Source: Methylophaga sp. (GTDB lineage: Bacteria > Pseudomonadota > Gammaproteobacteria > Nitrosococcales > Methylophagaceae). From it: a DNA stretch of 59,039 bases. A program made the position numbers and the translations under genes. The stretch is taken from the NCBI GenBank assembly GCA_002733505.1, contig NVVW01000016.1:3806-62844 (forward strand). Direction: 5' to 3'. A model generated the notes under the pieces. That model saw only the letters and a program-made list of their open reading frames with translations, did not search any database and had not been told where the DNA came from. Below are positions 1 to 7,220 of the stretch, piece by piece (position 1 is the first letter of the stretch; each line of letters opens with the position of its first letter).

Positions 1-960
1 ATGGGGAATATGTACACATTAAGTAAAATAGCAGATGAATATTGTGTTGCAGAGGATGACCTTGATTATTACGCTAACTCACATAATATTAATTTAGGGA
101 ATAAGAGAAAATCCCTTCAACAACTTTTACCTTTTATTGAGGATGTGCCCGATAGGGTCTTCAAAACACTTAATGAAAGCCATACAGAGTTTCAATACGA
201 AGATAAAAAAATTTCAATTTATCAGGATGATGCGATTTCTTTTTTGAAGAAACTGCCACCAAATAGTGTTGATGTTATCGTTACAGATCCTGCATATTCA
301 GGCATGAATAATAAGCTTAAACTAGGAAAAGGACGAATTGTAGGCAAGTATTCAGATAAAGGGACTAGTGAAGGGAAATGGTTTAGTGAATTTGAAGACT
401 CAGAAGAAAATTACACCCTCTTTTTATCTGAATGTAAGAGAGTTTTAAAAGAATCTACGGGTCATATTTACCTTATGTTTGATTCGTTTTCATTATTAAG
501 TTTAGGAAATGTTGTTAGAGATTTCTTTGATGTGAAAAATATCATTACATGGGATAAAGTTAATATTGGGATGGGGCATTATTATAGGAGAAGGCATGAA
601 TATGTTATTTTTAGTACTAATGGTAATACCAGAAAAATAAAAAACCGTTCGTTTCCTGATGTATGGCAGTTTAAACGAATTCATAATTCAAAATACCCGA
701 CTCAAAAACCTGTTGAGGTCTTTCAGGCAATGATTTATGCAAGTACAGAAGACAAATTTACAGTATGCGACCCTTTTTTGGGTAGTGCCTCATCGGCAAT
801 CGCAGCAATAAAAAATAACTGTAACTTTATAGGTTGTGATATTTCGGATAAAGCTATGGAGATTTCAAAAGAAAGGATAGGGGAATATTTGAGTAGTGGA
901 GTAGATATTTTACAGAAGAAATCATCTGCTATTGAATCTGGCAAGGTATTCTGGGAGTGA
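1..960 (+). CDS. Beta-class DNA methyltransferase of a type II R-M system (5' end at window edge)
   Basis: Predicted S-adenosylmethionine-dependent DNA amino-methyltransferase (N6-adenine or N4-cytosine). The catalytic motif IV DPAYSG is at residues 96-101, a YPTQKP motif lies near residue 233, and the AdoMet-binding motif I (DPFLGSAS, a variant of DPFxGSGT) starts near residue 257. Motif IV before motif I marks the beta class. The frame is open from base 1, so the true start may lie upstream; an in-frame ATG at base 10 is an alternative. The gene ends one base before the ATG of the endonuclease at 962, so the two are surely co-transcribed. Presumed role is to protect host DNA at the sites cut by that enzyme. 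Target sequence cannot be read from the protein. Confidence 0.88.
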   Translation: MGNMYTLSKIADEYCVAEDDLDYYANSHNINLGNKRKSLQQLLPFIEDVPDRVFKTLNESHTEFQYEDKKISIYQDDAISFLKKLPPNSVDVIVTDPAYSGMNNKLKLGKGRIVGKYSDKGTSEGKWFSEFEDSEENYTLFLSECKRVLKESTGHIYLMFDSFSLLSLGNVVRDFFDVKNIITWDKVNIGMGHYYRRRHEYVIFSTNGNTRKIKNRSFPDVWQFKRIHNSKYPTQKPVEVFQAMIYASTEDKFTVCDPFLGSASSAIAAIKNNCNFIGCDISDKAMEISKERIGEYLSSGVDILQKKSSAIESGKVFWE

Positions 961-961
961 T

Positions 962-2644
962 ATGGCAAGTTTAACGAAATCAAAAGTTCTTTTTGGGATA
1001 ACATCACCCAGAACGCTTGAAAAAATAATCCCGGAAATTAGGTTGTTAACGGATTTGTTTAGAGATCATAATTGGTCTGGAAATCAGCCTTTACAATCAG
1101 ATTTTTTTAAAAGTTTATTTAACTCTGATTTTTATAAGGGTAGTAGTTATCCGGCAGATCCTGCGTTAGCGGCAAGAGACAGAATAACAAGAGCCCCCAA
1201 AGCTTTAGGGTTTGTTGATTTAAAGCCTACCATTCAGCTGACAGCGATCGGTAAAATGTTATTGGGAAGAAACCGTATTGATGAGGTGTTTACTCGTCAA
1301 CTGTTAAAATTTCAACTACCATCACCATACCATACACAATCTACAAAAATTGAATTTAAAGTAAAGCCATACCTAGAGTTACTCCGTTTAATAAATGACT
1401 TGGGAAGTATTTCAAAAACAGAAATGGCCTTGTTTTTCTCTCAACTTACGAATATAGATAAATATCCATCAATCATTGCTAAAATTACAGCTTTTCGTTA
1501 TAACGCAAAGAGATTTACGGGCAGTAGAAAAGTGTATGTGGGCCGTTGTTTTGAAGAGGAGATTCTAAATATCTACTCTGAGGAGGTAGAAGAGGGTAAA
1601 TTAAGAACACGGGAAAGTGGCGATGATACCCTGAAAAAATTCATAAAAACCAAAAGCAGTAATATGAAGGATTATTCAGATGCATTTAGCCGTTATATTA
1701 GGGCTACTGAACTAATCACATTTCAAAACAGGACGTTTAGACTTGTGATTTCGCCTCAAAAAATAGATGAAGTAAATTATATTTTAAGTAATATTGATCG
1801 GGTTCCTACCAAGTTTGATTCCGAGAAAGCATTTAAAAAATTTCTTTTTTCACCAAAAAGTTTGAAGCTGTTTTCAGATGATAAAAAACTTATAATTACT
1901 AAGATTAAAAACTTAGGTCAAACAGAAGTAGATAAAACACTTGATATTGAAAACTTGAAAGATATTCTTCAGTTACTCCAAGAGAAAATAAAAACAAAAA
2001 ATATTGCAGAGAGAAAAAGAGAGTTGAAAGATCGCAATGAATTACCGAAAATAATAGAAGTTTTTGAAAAAATCAAAAAGAAAGATATCCCTGATCCTCC
2101 ATTATTCCTGGAATGGAATGTATGGAGGGCGATGGTCATGTTGAATTATGCTAAGAGTGTTGACGGTAATTTTATAATGGATATTGATGGAATGCCTCTA
2201 AACTATGCACCAGGAATGAAGCCCGATATTGAGGTGGAATATGATGAGTTTGGTTTGATTGTTGAAGTAACAATGTCATCTGGAAACACGCAATATAAAA
2301 TGGAAAGTGAGCCTGTACCAAGACACTTTGGCAGAGCAAAAGAAGCTCTAGGCAAAGAAATGTACTGCATTTTTATTGCACCAAAAATAAGTGAAGGAAC
2401 ATTGGCTCATTATTTTAATCTTAATAAAATGAATACTAGATTGTACGGGGGGAAAACAAAAATAATTCCATTAACAATTGAACAGTTTATTCAGTTTGTA
2501 TCGGCTGGTGTAAAAGATGAATTTGAGGAGCCTGCTAAATTACAAAATTGGCTTGAAGAGCAGTGGCAGTCAAATCTTATCTGTCATGATGAAAGTGTTT
2601 GGTCGGATAAAATACGAACAAGTCTTTTAGGCTGGGCCGCGTGA
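962..2644 (+). CDS. AlwI-family type II restriction endonuclease
   Basis: Predicted type IIS endonuclease of 560 residues in the AlwI/PleI/MlyI/N.BstNBI family, whose known members bind a short asymmetric site and cut a few bases outside it. The PD-(D/E)XK-type core is visible late in the protein: PDIE near residue 421, then VEVTMSS and a QYKMESEPVPRH stretch, a pattern I recognise from this family. The N-terminal part would carry DNA recognition. The start at 962 is preferred over an in-frame upstream codon at 932 because GGGAG precedes it and because 932 lies inside the methyltransferase gene. The gene is AT-rich like its partner. Family call is from motifs only; specificity is unknown. Confidence 0.82.
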   Translation: MASLTKSKVLFGITSPRTLEKIIPEIRLLTDLFRDHNWSGNQPLQSDFFKSLFNSDFYKGSSYPADPALAARDRITRAPKALGFVDLKPTIQLTAIGKMLLGRNRIDEVFTRQLLKFQLPSPYHTQSTKIEFKVKPYLELLRLINDLGSISKTEMALFFSQLTNIDKYPSIIAKITAFRYNAKRFTGSRKVYVGRCFEEEILNIYSEEVEEGKLRTRESGDDTLKKFIKTKSSNMKDYSDAFSRYIRATELITFQNRTFRLVISPQKIDEVNYILSNIDRVPTKFDSEKAFKKFLFSPKSLKLFSDDKKLIITKIKNLGQTEVDKTLDIENLKDILQLLQEKIKTKNIAERKRELKDRNELPKIIEVFEKIKKKDIPDPPLFLEWNVWRAMVMLNYAKSVDGNFIMDIDGMPLNYAPGMKPDIEVEYDEFGLIVEVTMSSGNTQYKMESEPVPRHFGRAKEALGKEMYCIFIAPKISEGTLAHYFNLNKMNTRLYGGKTKIIPLTIEQFIQFVSAGVKDEFEEPAKLQNWLEEQWQSNLICHDESVWSDKIRTSLLGWAA

Positions 2645-2678
2645 GAAGTCTAAATTAAAGAGGCTGTTCTTTTCTCAC

Positions 2679-2730
2679 TCACCCCACAAACTACGCAATC
2701 CTGTAATCTAGGGTGGACTGGACTGCAAAC
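2679..2730 (-). pseudogene. Possible third, degenerate copy of the htpX 3' end
   Basis: About 50 bases just after the endonuclease gene resemble the last codons of htpX read leftward. Shared pieces are CTGTTTGC, a CCTAG block, GGATTGCGT and a G-rich end running into TGA. The reading frame is no longer intact. The match is much weaker than the copy at 3437-3556 and could be chance. It is recorded because it sits at the next module boundary. Confidence 0.35.
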
Positions 2731-2739
2731 AATTAAAGG

Positions 2740-2768
2740 TGAAATTAAAGGTGACGTTACCCCTTTTC
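2740..2768. repeat. Short REP-like hairpin, AATTAAAGG(K)GACG(Y)TACCC type
   Basis: The block ATTAAAGGTGACGTTACCCC with T's after it can fold back on itself (AAAGG against CCTTT). A near copy, ATTAAAGGGGACGCTACCCT, directly follows htpX at 4672-4698. Such short palindromes are often scattered by RAYT transposases; that link is inference here. Confidence 0.5.
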
Positions 2769-2864
2769 AATCATCATATGATTAATGCCGTACACTCGCT
2801 TGATTTGTCTAACAAAAAATAATAACGTCTTGCATTAATAACGAAAGGCGGTATTACATCTGAT

Positions 2865-3132
2865 ATGATTAAAAGCTATGACAATAAGCTTGCGGAACAA
2901 GTGGTAGCAGGTAAATTCTCAAAAAAATTACCTAGCACGATAAGAGATCGTGCTTTAATGTGGTTAGTTCAGTTAGATAATGCCACTAGCATTACCTCCA
3001 CCTAACCACCTTGAAAAATTAGCAGGTGATAGGCGGCAACAATACAGCATACAGATAAACCAGAAGTGGCGACTATGTTTTGAGCTTAAAGATGGCAATG
3101 CTTTTAATGTAGAAATAATAGATTATCACTAG
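2865..3132 (+). pseudogene. higB: higB-type RelE-superfamily toxin, frameshifted
   Basis: The first frame (ATG at 2865) reads as a HigB N-terminus for 46 codons, from MIKSYDNKLAEQ to LDNATS, then stops at 3003-3005. The HigB C-terminus continues in another frame from about 2980, with LPPPNHLEKL, GDRRQQYSIQIN, WRLCFEL and a terminal EIIDYH, stopping at 3130-3132. Compared with intact HigB proteins a few residues are missing at the junction, so a small deletion near 2980-2992 is the likeliest lesion. The toxin should bind ribosomes and cleave mRNA when whole; as written it would be inactive. The antitoxin gene follows immediately. Confidence 0.75.
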
Positions 3133-3145
3133 GAGTGAACCGATC

Positions 3146-3418
3146 ATGATTAATAATCCATTCCACCCCGGCATCTTCTTGCAAGAATTGTTAGAGGATA
3201 TGAATATTACGGCCTATCGCTTGGCAAAAGATACCTTTATGCCAGCAACCAGAGTGGGCGATATTTTAAAGCAAAGACGTTCGATAACGCCTGATACTGC
3301 GATACGGCTAGCCAAGTATTTTGGTATGACTGCCGCTTACTGGATTAACTTGCAAAGCAGCTATGATTTAAGCAAGTGCCAGCCTGAACATATTGAAGAT
3401 ATACGCGCGATAGTGTAA
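3146..3418 (+). CDS. higA: HigA-family antitoxin, XRE helix-turn-helix
   Basis: A 90-residue protein of the HigA/VapI addiction-module antidote family. It opens with NPFHPGIFLQELLEDM, a hallmark of the family, followed by a helix-turn-helix (YRLAKDTFMPATRVGDILK, then the TPDTAIRLAKYFGM helix pair). Members bind the toxin and repress their own promoter. An AGGAG ribosome site overlaps the stop of the upstream higB remnant, as expected for a higBA operon. The antitoxin appears intact while its toxin gene is broken, so it may now act only as a repressor or as an anti-addiction factor. Confidence 0.88.
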   Translation: MINNPFHPGIFLQELLEDMNITAYRLAKDTFMPATRVGDILKQRRSITPDTAIRLAKYFGMTAAYWINLQSSYDLSKCQPEHIEDIRAIV

Positions 3419-3436
3419 TCAGTTTAAACTGCTGAT

Positions 3437-3556
3437 TCAGCCCAAACCACGCAATGCAGTAATTCTGTCATCTAGACTGGGGTGGGTAGCGAATAGCTCT
3501 CTAAAGCCGCTTTTTTTGCTACCGGAAATGCCCATTGCTTGCATCTGTTCGGGTAA
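3437..3556 (-). pseudogene. Detached second copy of the htpX 3' end (last 39 codons and stop)
   Basis: Read leftward, this block encodes the last 39 residues of HtpX, from LPEQMQA to ITALRGLG, plus the stop. It differs from the resident htpX tail (4698-4817) at 5 residues: V/M, A/S, G/S, Q/E and E/D. The DNA differs at roughly 20 of 120 bases, mostly at silent positions. It is therefore a piece of a diverged htpX allele that was under selection, not a fresh duplication. An open frame extends upstream to about 3691 but loses all HtpX similarity beyond 3556. The copy separates the higBA module from the fic gene. Confidence 0.85.
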
Positions 3557-3679
3557 GTGAACCACAGGGCGAAAAATAAAACAATGCACAATGAACTGTA
3601 TAATTAGATATTTAATATGCATGTTTTCTCGTAATATGTAATAATTACCGACAACTCTAGAATATAATTGGCATTTCAC

Positions 3680-4603
3680 ATGGCGTACCAAGATATTTCA
3701 TACAAAGATAAGCTTGAAATTTTATTAGCCCACAAGACGATTAAAACGTCAGCAAAATTAAGTCATATACTTAATGTCTCGCGAAATTCTATTATAAATT
3801 GGCGCGAGGATGATAGTAAGATCAATACAGAAAACCGTGACGCTATTGATTTTTGGTATTGTAAAGTCATTGGTTTAGATTCACTTAATAATATTGATAT
3901 TGAACCAACAGCATTAGCACAGAATTTCTTCTTTGAACCTAACTTGAAAGATGTATTAGCAAGGCGATTAAGTTTTGGATCGTTAGAAGTTGAAGTATCT
4001 GTTGATGAAGACAAGTTTAAGCAAGTTATTGATAATATTATCCCTAATGATATGAATACACAGGCTGTGCTTGAAGTGGTTGGTGTGGCAAATGCAACGC
4101 GTCGAATGATGGATGCTATTAGTGAAAATAGTTTTGTTATTGATTCAAGACAGATCCGTGATTGGCATTATAATTTGATGCAAGGTATTCGTCGTGATGC
4201 GGGTCAATATTCCACAAACATACGGATCATTCCTGATGCAGAAGTGGCTACCACCGAACCTGAAGATATTGAAGCTGAAATAGAATATTGGGTAAGTAAA
4301 TATCGCGGCATAGAATCAGTAATGGATATTGCTAAAGCACATGCTCACTTTGAATCTATACATCCTTTTGGTGATGGCAATGGTCGTGTTGGTCGTTTGA
4401 TCATGACTGCACAATATTTACAAGCTGGTTTAATACCACCTGAAATTAATGGCTCTAATAAAGCGATGTACTATGCGACATTAGAACATGCTCAAATATC
4501 TGGTAATGTTAAGCCCTTAGCTGTTTTCTTATGTGAACAATCCAAGAAGTTAAGTGAATCACACTTAAATAAACCTTCGGGTGCACAGCTATTCAAAGAA
4601 TAA
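3680..4603 (+). CDS. Fic-domain protein with N-terminal helix-turn-helix
   Basis: A 307-residue Fic enzyme. The catalytic signature HPFGDGNGRVGR is complete, with the histidine, the phosphate-binding loop and the arginine, so nucleotidyl transfer (usually AMPylation) onto a protein hydroxyl is expected. An N-terminal segment near residues 20-45 (TSAKLSHILNVSRNSIINW) looks like a DNA-binding helix-turn-helix. I could not find a clear S/TxxxE(G/N) inhibitory motif upstream of the core, so how it is held inactive is unclear. ATG at 3680 is chosen over an in-frame TTG at 3668. The gene stands alone between two htpX tails, with no separate antitoxin. Likely a defence or toxin-type cargo gene. Confidence 0.85.
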   Translation: MAYQDISYKDKLEILLAHKTIKTSAKLSHILNVSRNSIINWREDDSKINTENRDAIDFWYCKVIGLDSLNNIDIEPTALAQNFFFEPNLKDVLARRLSFGSLEVEVSVDEDKFKQVIDNIIPNDMNTQAVLEVVGVANATRRMMDAISENSFVIDSRQIRDWHYNLMQGIRRDAGQYSTNIRIIPDAEVATTEPEDIEAEIEYWVSKYRGIESVMDIAKAHAHFESIHPFGDGNGRVGRLIMTAQYLQAGLIPPEINGSNKAMYYATLEHAQISGNVKPLAVFLCEQSKKLSESHLNKPSGAQLFKE

Positions 4604-4625
4604 AAAACGGTTTGCAATGAAAGTG

Positions 4626-4662
4626 ACAAAAACCCTAGCACCCATTATCTAGACGCTAGGGG
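4626..4662 (-). terminator. Intrinsic terminator downstream of htpX
   Basis: The stem CCCTAGC (4633-4639) pairs with GCTAGGG (4655-4661). On the minus strand the stem is followed by TTTTTG. It therefore fits the end of leftward htpX transcription, facing the end of fic. Confidence 0.7.
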
Positions 4663-4671
4663 CTTAAAAAG

Positions 4672-4698
4672 AATTAAAGGGGACGCTACCCTTTAATT
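4672..4698. repeat. Perfect 10 bp hairpin abutting the htpX stop codon
   Basis: AATTAAAGGG (4672-4681) and CCCTTTAATT (4689-4698) form a perfect stem with a 7-base loop GACGCTA. It touches the htpX stop. A near copy lies at 2740-2768 beside the weakest htpX-tail copy. Confidence 0.65.
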
Positions 4699-5577
4699 CA
4701 CCCCAAACCACGCAATGCAGTAATCCTATCCTCTAGGCTAGGATGGGTGGCAAACAGTTGGCGAAAGCCGCTTTTTTTGCCGCCAGCAATGCCCACTGCT
4801 TGCATTTGTTCGGGTAGTGCTTCGGTGTTGCCGCTATCTAGTCGTTGTAATGCGGCAATCATTTTGCTGGGGCCGACTAATTTTGCAGCGCCTGCATCAG
4901 CTCGGAATTCGCGTTTGCGGCTGAACCACATCACGATAGTGCTGGCAAGAATGCTGAGCACGACTTGTGCAATCATCGAGGTAACAAAATAGCCGATTCC
5001 GTGTCCGCGGTTGTTTTTAAGGATTACCCTGTCAACAATATGTCCAATCACCCGTGACAGGAAGAAAACAAAGGTATTCAACACACCTTGGATTAAGGTC
5101 ATAGTGATCATATCGCCATTGGCAACATGACTGACTTCGTGTGCTAATACGGCTTCTACTTCATCTTTTGTCATCGATTGCATTAAGCCTGTGCTCACTG
5201 CAACGAGCGCATTATTTTTGCTCATGCCGGTGGCAAAGGCGTTGGGTGTGTCTGATTGATAAATGGCGACTTCTGGCATGCCAATATCGGCTTGTTCTGC
5301 TTGGCGCGTGACAACTTCAACTAGCCAGCGCTCGGTGTCGTTGCTAGGTGTTTCGATGACTTGTGCGCCGGTTGAACGTTTTGCCATCCATTTTGAAATA
5401 GCCAAAGAAATAAACGAGCCAGTGAAACCGACAACAGCAGAGATGACTAATAAACCATTGATATTTAAATCAACGCCCGATTGCATCGAGCGCGCCTTCG
5501 ACACCGAACAACCGCATGGTGATGCTTAACACCACTAAAATGGCAGCATTGGTCGCTAAAAATAATAAAATTCACAT
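4698..5577 (-). pseudogene. htpX: htpX, inner-membrane zinc metalloprotease with damaged 5' end
   Basis: HtpX is a membrane zinc protease (M48) that degrades misfolded membrane proteins. The body is intact over about 265 codons, with membrane segments, the zinc motif HEVSH, and the conserved end [15 protein letters not shown]. The expected start is ATG at 5577 with GGAAG upstream, and it reads as the normal HtpX N-terminus ([30 protein letters not shown]). But codon 2 is TGA, and about 30 codons later the frame shifts (two bases appear missing) into a stop. The remaining open frame starts at GTG 5504 or ATG 5486, without a ribosome site, and lacks the first membrane helix. Probably a recent pseudogene; a short active form or sequence errors are alternatives. 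Confidence 0.8.
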
Positions 5578-5759
5578 GGTGTCTTCCTGAAACATGAATA
5601 AGGCATGGCTTTAATATGTGGGTGGATGAGTTAAAAGTCAAGCTGCAATTGATTTTTAATATAGCTATATTATTCTATCCATATGCCAATAAACTTCCAT
5701 AAATAAACTAATCCGGCTATAATGATTTCATTGCTATCAATGATTTTTATGGAGTATTT

Positions 5760-6008
5760 ATGGCTAGCATTACCATTAGAAATTTAGATGAATCAGTTAA
5801 AGCTAAGTTGCGGATCGTTGCAGCTAATCACGGTCATTCTATGGAAGAAGAGGCGCGTACAATTTTACGAAATACGCTTAATGCTGAAACCATAAGTGAC
5901 AAAGGATTAGGCCAGAAAATACACCAACGTTTTATGTTAGCCAATGTTGAAATGCCGGAGCTGTCTAAACGGAGCGATTTACCAAGAGCCGCTGAGCTTG
6001 ATATATGA
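5760..6008 (+). CDS. FitA/VapB-type antitoxin, ribbon-helix-helix
   Basis: An 82-residue antitoxin. The N-terminus MASITIRNLDESVKAKLR is a typical ribbon-helix-helix strand and helix of the FitA/StbC type, followed by the SMEEEARTILR helix. The C-terminal tail should wrap the PIN toxin encoded next. The gene overlaps that toxin gene by 4 bases (ATGA), giving coupled translation. Such pairs normally repress their own promoter as a complex. Confidence 0.88.
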   Translation: MASITIRNLDESVKAKLRIVAANHGHSMEEEARTILRNTLNAETISDKGLGQKIHQRFMLANVEMPELSKRSDLPRAAELDI

Positions 6009-6421
6009 TCGTGTTAGATACCAATGTCTTATCTGAACTGATGAGACTTCAGCCTTCAAAATCAGTAATATCATGGTTAGACAATCAAGCAGCATCAAAA
6101 CTGTATATTACCGCTATCACAGTTGCAGAAATTCTCTATGGCATAGCTAGATTAGCCGAAGGAAAACGAAAATCTGCACTGTTCACTGCGGCAAGTGATA
6201 TGTTTGATCAAGACTTTGGCGGTCGGATATTGGCTTTTGATAGTCAGGCGGCAGTGCTATACGCAGATCTTGTTAGCAATTGTGAATCGTCAGGTCGACA
6301 AGTGAGTATGGCAGATGCCCAAATTGCAGCAATTTGCCAGTTGCATGAAGCCAATATAGCAACACGAAATATCAAAGACTTTGAGCCATTTAATCTTAAT
6401 GTAATCAACCCCTGGCAGTAG
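6005..6421 (+). CDS. FitB/VapC-type PIN-domain ribonuclease toxin
   Basis: A 138-residue PIN-domain toxin. Acidic metal-binding residues are in the expected places: D5 in LDTN, E42 in VAEILYG, D104 in MADAQIAA, and N122/D125 near the end (TRNIKDFE). Family members cleave tRNA or rRNA when released from the antitoxin. No lesion is seen, so this looks like a working module, unlike the nearby higB. It sits between htpX and a decayed locus, in keeping with the accessory character of the first 7 kb. Confidence 0.88.
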   Translation: MIVLDTNVLSELMRLQPSKSVISWLDNQAASKLYITAITVAEILYGIARLAEGKRKSALFTAASDMFDQDFGGRILAFDSQAAVLYADLVSNCESSGRQVSMADAQIAAICQLHEANIATRNIKDFEPFNLNVINPWQ

Positions 6422-6440
6422 GTATCAATGAAACACCCCA

Positions 6441-7042
6441 TTATTCATCGGAAACCTCTTTCAATAACTGTTTCAAAGGCCGCCCATCAATCAATAAATC
6501 AACAATCCGAGGCGCGCCCTTTTTGTTGATTGATAGTCTTAGGTAGGCGGTATTATCCAGCCTTGCTTGACGTAGTATGCCTTCTGCTTTTTTAGCTTGT
6601 GTTTCAGCAATATAAAAACGGTTGAGCGGTGCTTGCAGATCGTCATATTGCATAAAGCCATCACATAGTTTTGCACTAGGCGTGTCGACTATTTGCACTT
6701 TCGGTGCTTGCTTGCCGACATCGGTTAAACAATAAGAGCAACCCTTAACCATTGAGCGCGTGCTGACGGGTTTTCTCTGGATATGACGCGGTATAGCGTA
6801 AGCGCAATGGTGAGACATAATACAAGCGCGGCGGCTAATTTTACCCAGTCAGGGGTTTGCATCCAGTTTGAAGCAATGACTGAAACCAGCCCCAAAATAA
6901 TAGCAAAGGCTCCCAAGCCACCAAAAGCCCAAAGTGCTATGGGGGTTGAGCTTTTCTTTTCAAACTCAGTGATTTTATCGGCAGTAGAACGGTCGATAAG
7001 TTTGGCGAGTTGACATTCAGTCAGTTTTTTAGATAATTTCAT
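6441..7042 (-). pseudogene. Collapsed DUF2157 / GDYXXLXY locus
   Basis: From 7042 leftward an open frame of 105 codons matches the start of DUF2157 membrane proteins: a helical N-terminus (MKLSKKLTECQLAKLID), then two hydrophobic helices (ALWAFGGLGAFAIILGLVSV, and one near residues 68-86). It stops at 6725, just where the family would continue for several hundred residues. In another frame, 6441 to about 6720 reads like the tail of a GDYXXLXY-domain protein (NRFYIAETQAKKAE, RIVDLLIDGRPL). These two families are normally adjacent. A large deletion joining the start of one to the end of the other explains both pieces. Confidence 0.6.
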
Positions 7043-7063
7043 AAGAATTTTAGATTTCAGAGT

Positions 7064-7147
7064 TTATCACGAATGTCAGGACAAGACGCGATGTGTGGGC
7101 AAAAATTAGTAACACACGGTACTCGTATTCGTGATAAGTTGCCCACA
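7064..7147. repeat. Two interleaved inverted repeats (pseudoknot-like order)
   Basis: TTATCACGAAT (7064-7074) is repeated inverted at 7127-7137, and TGTGGGCAA (7094-7102) is repeated inverted at 7139-7147. The order is a, b, a', b', so the stems interlock. The block lies between the end of ppc and the start of the decayed DUF2157 gene. It could be an RNA fold, paired operators or an old element; I cannot decide. Confidence 0.55.
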
Positions 7148-7220
7148 GCAAAGAGGAAAATCACACTCTTAGTCGTTATAAAATCTTAATCAGATCTGGT
7201 TAATGCTTCATTTTTACCCA

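Noticed and set aside
3437..3691. An 84-codon leftward gene
   Set aside because: Only its last 39 codons resemble anything (HtpX tail); the rest is unrelated AT-rich DNA, so it is a remnant.
6441..6818. A complete small gene starting at 6818
   Set aside because: Its first 40 or so codons are the other frame of the DUF2157 piece; only the tail matches a family.
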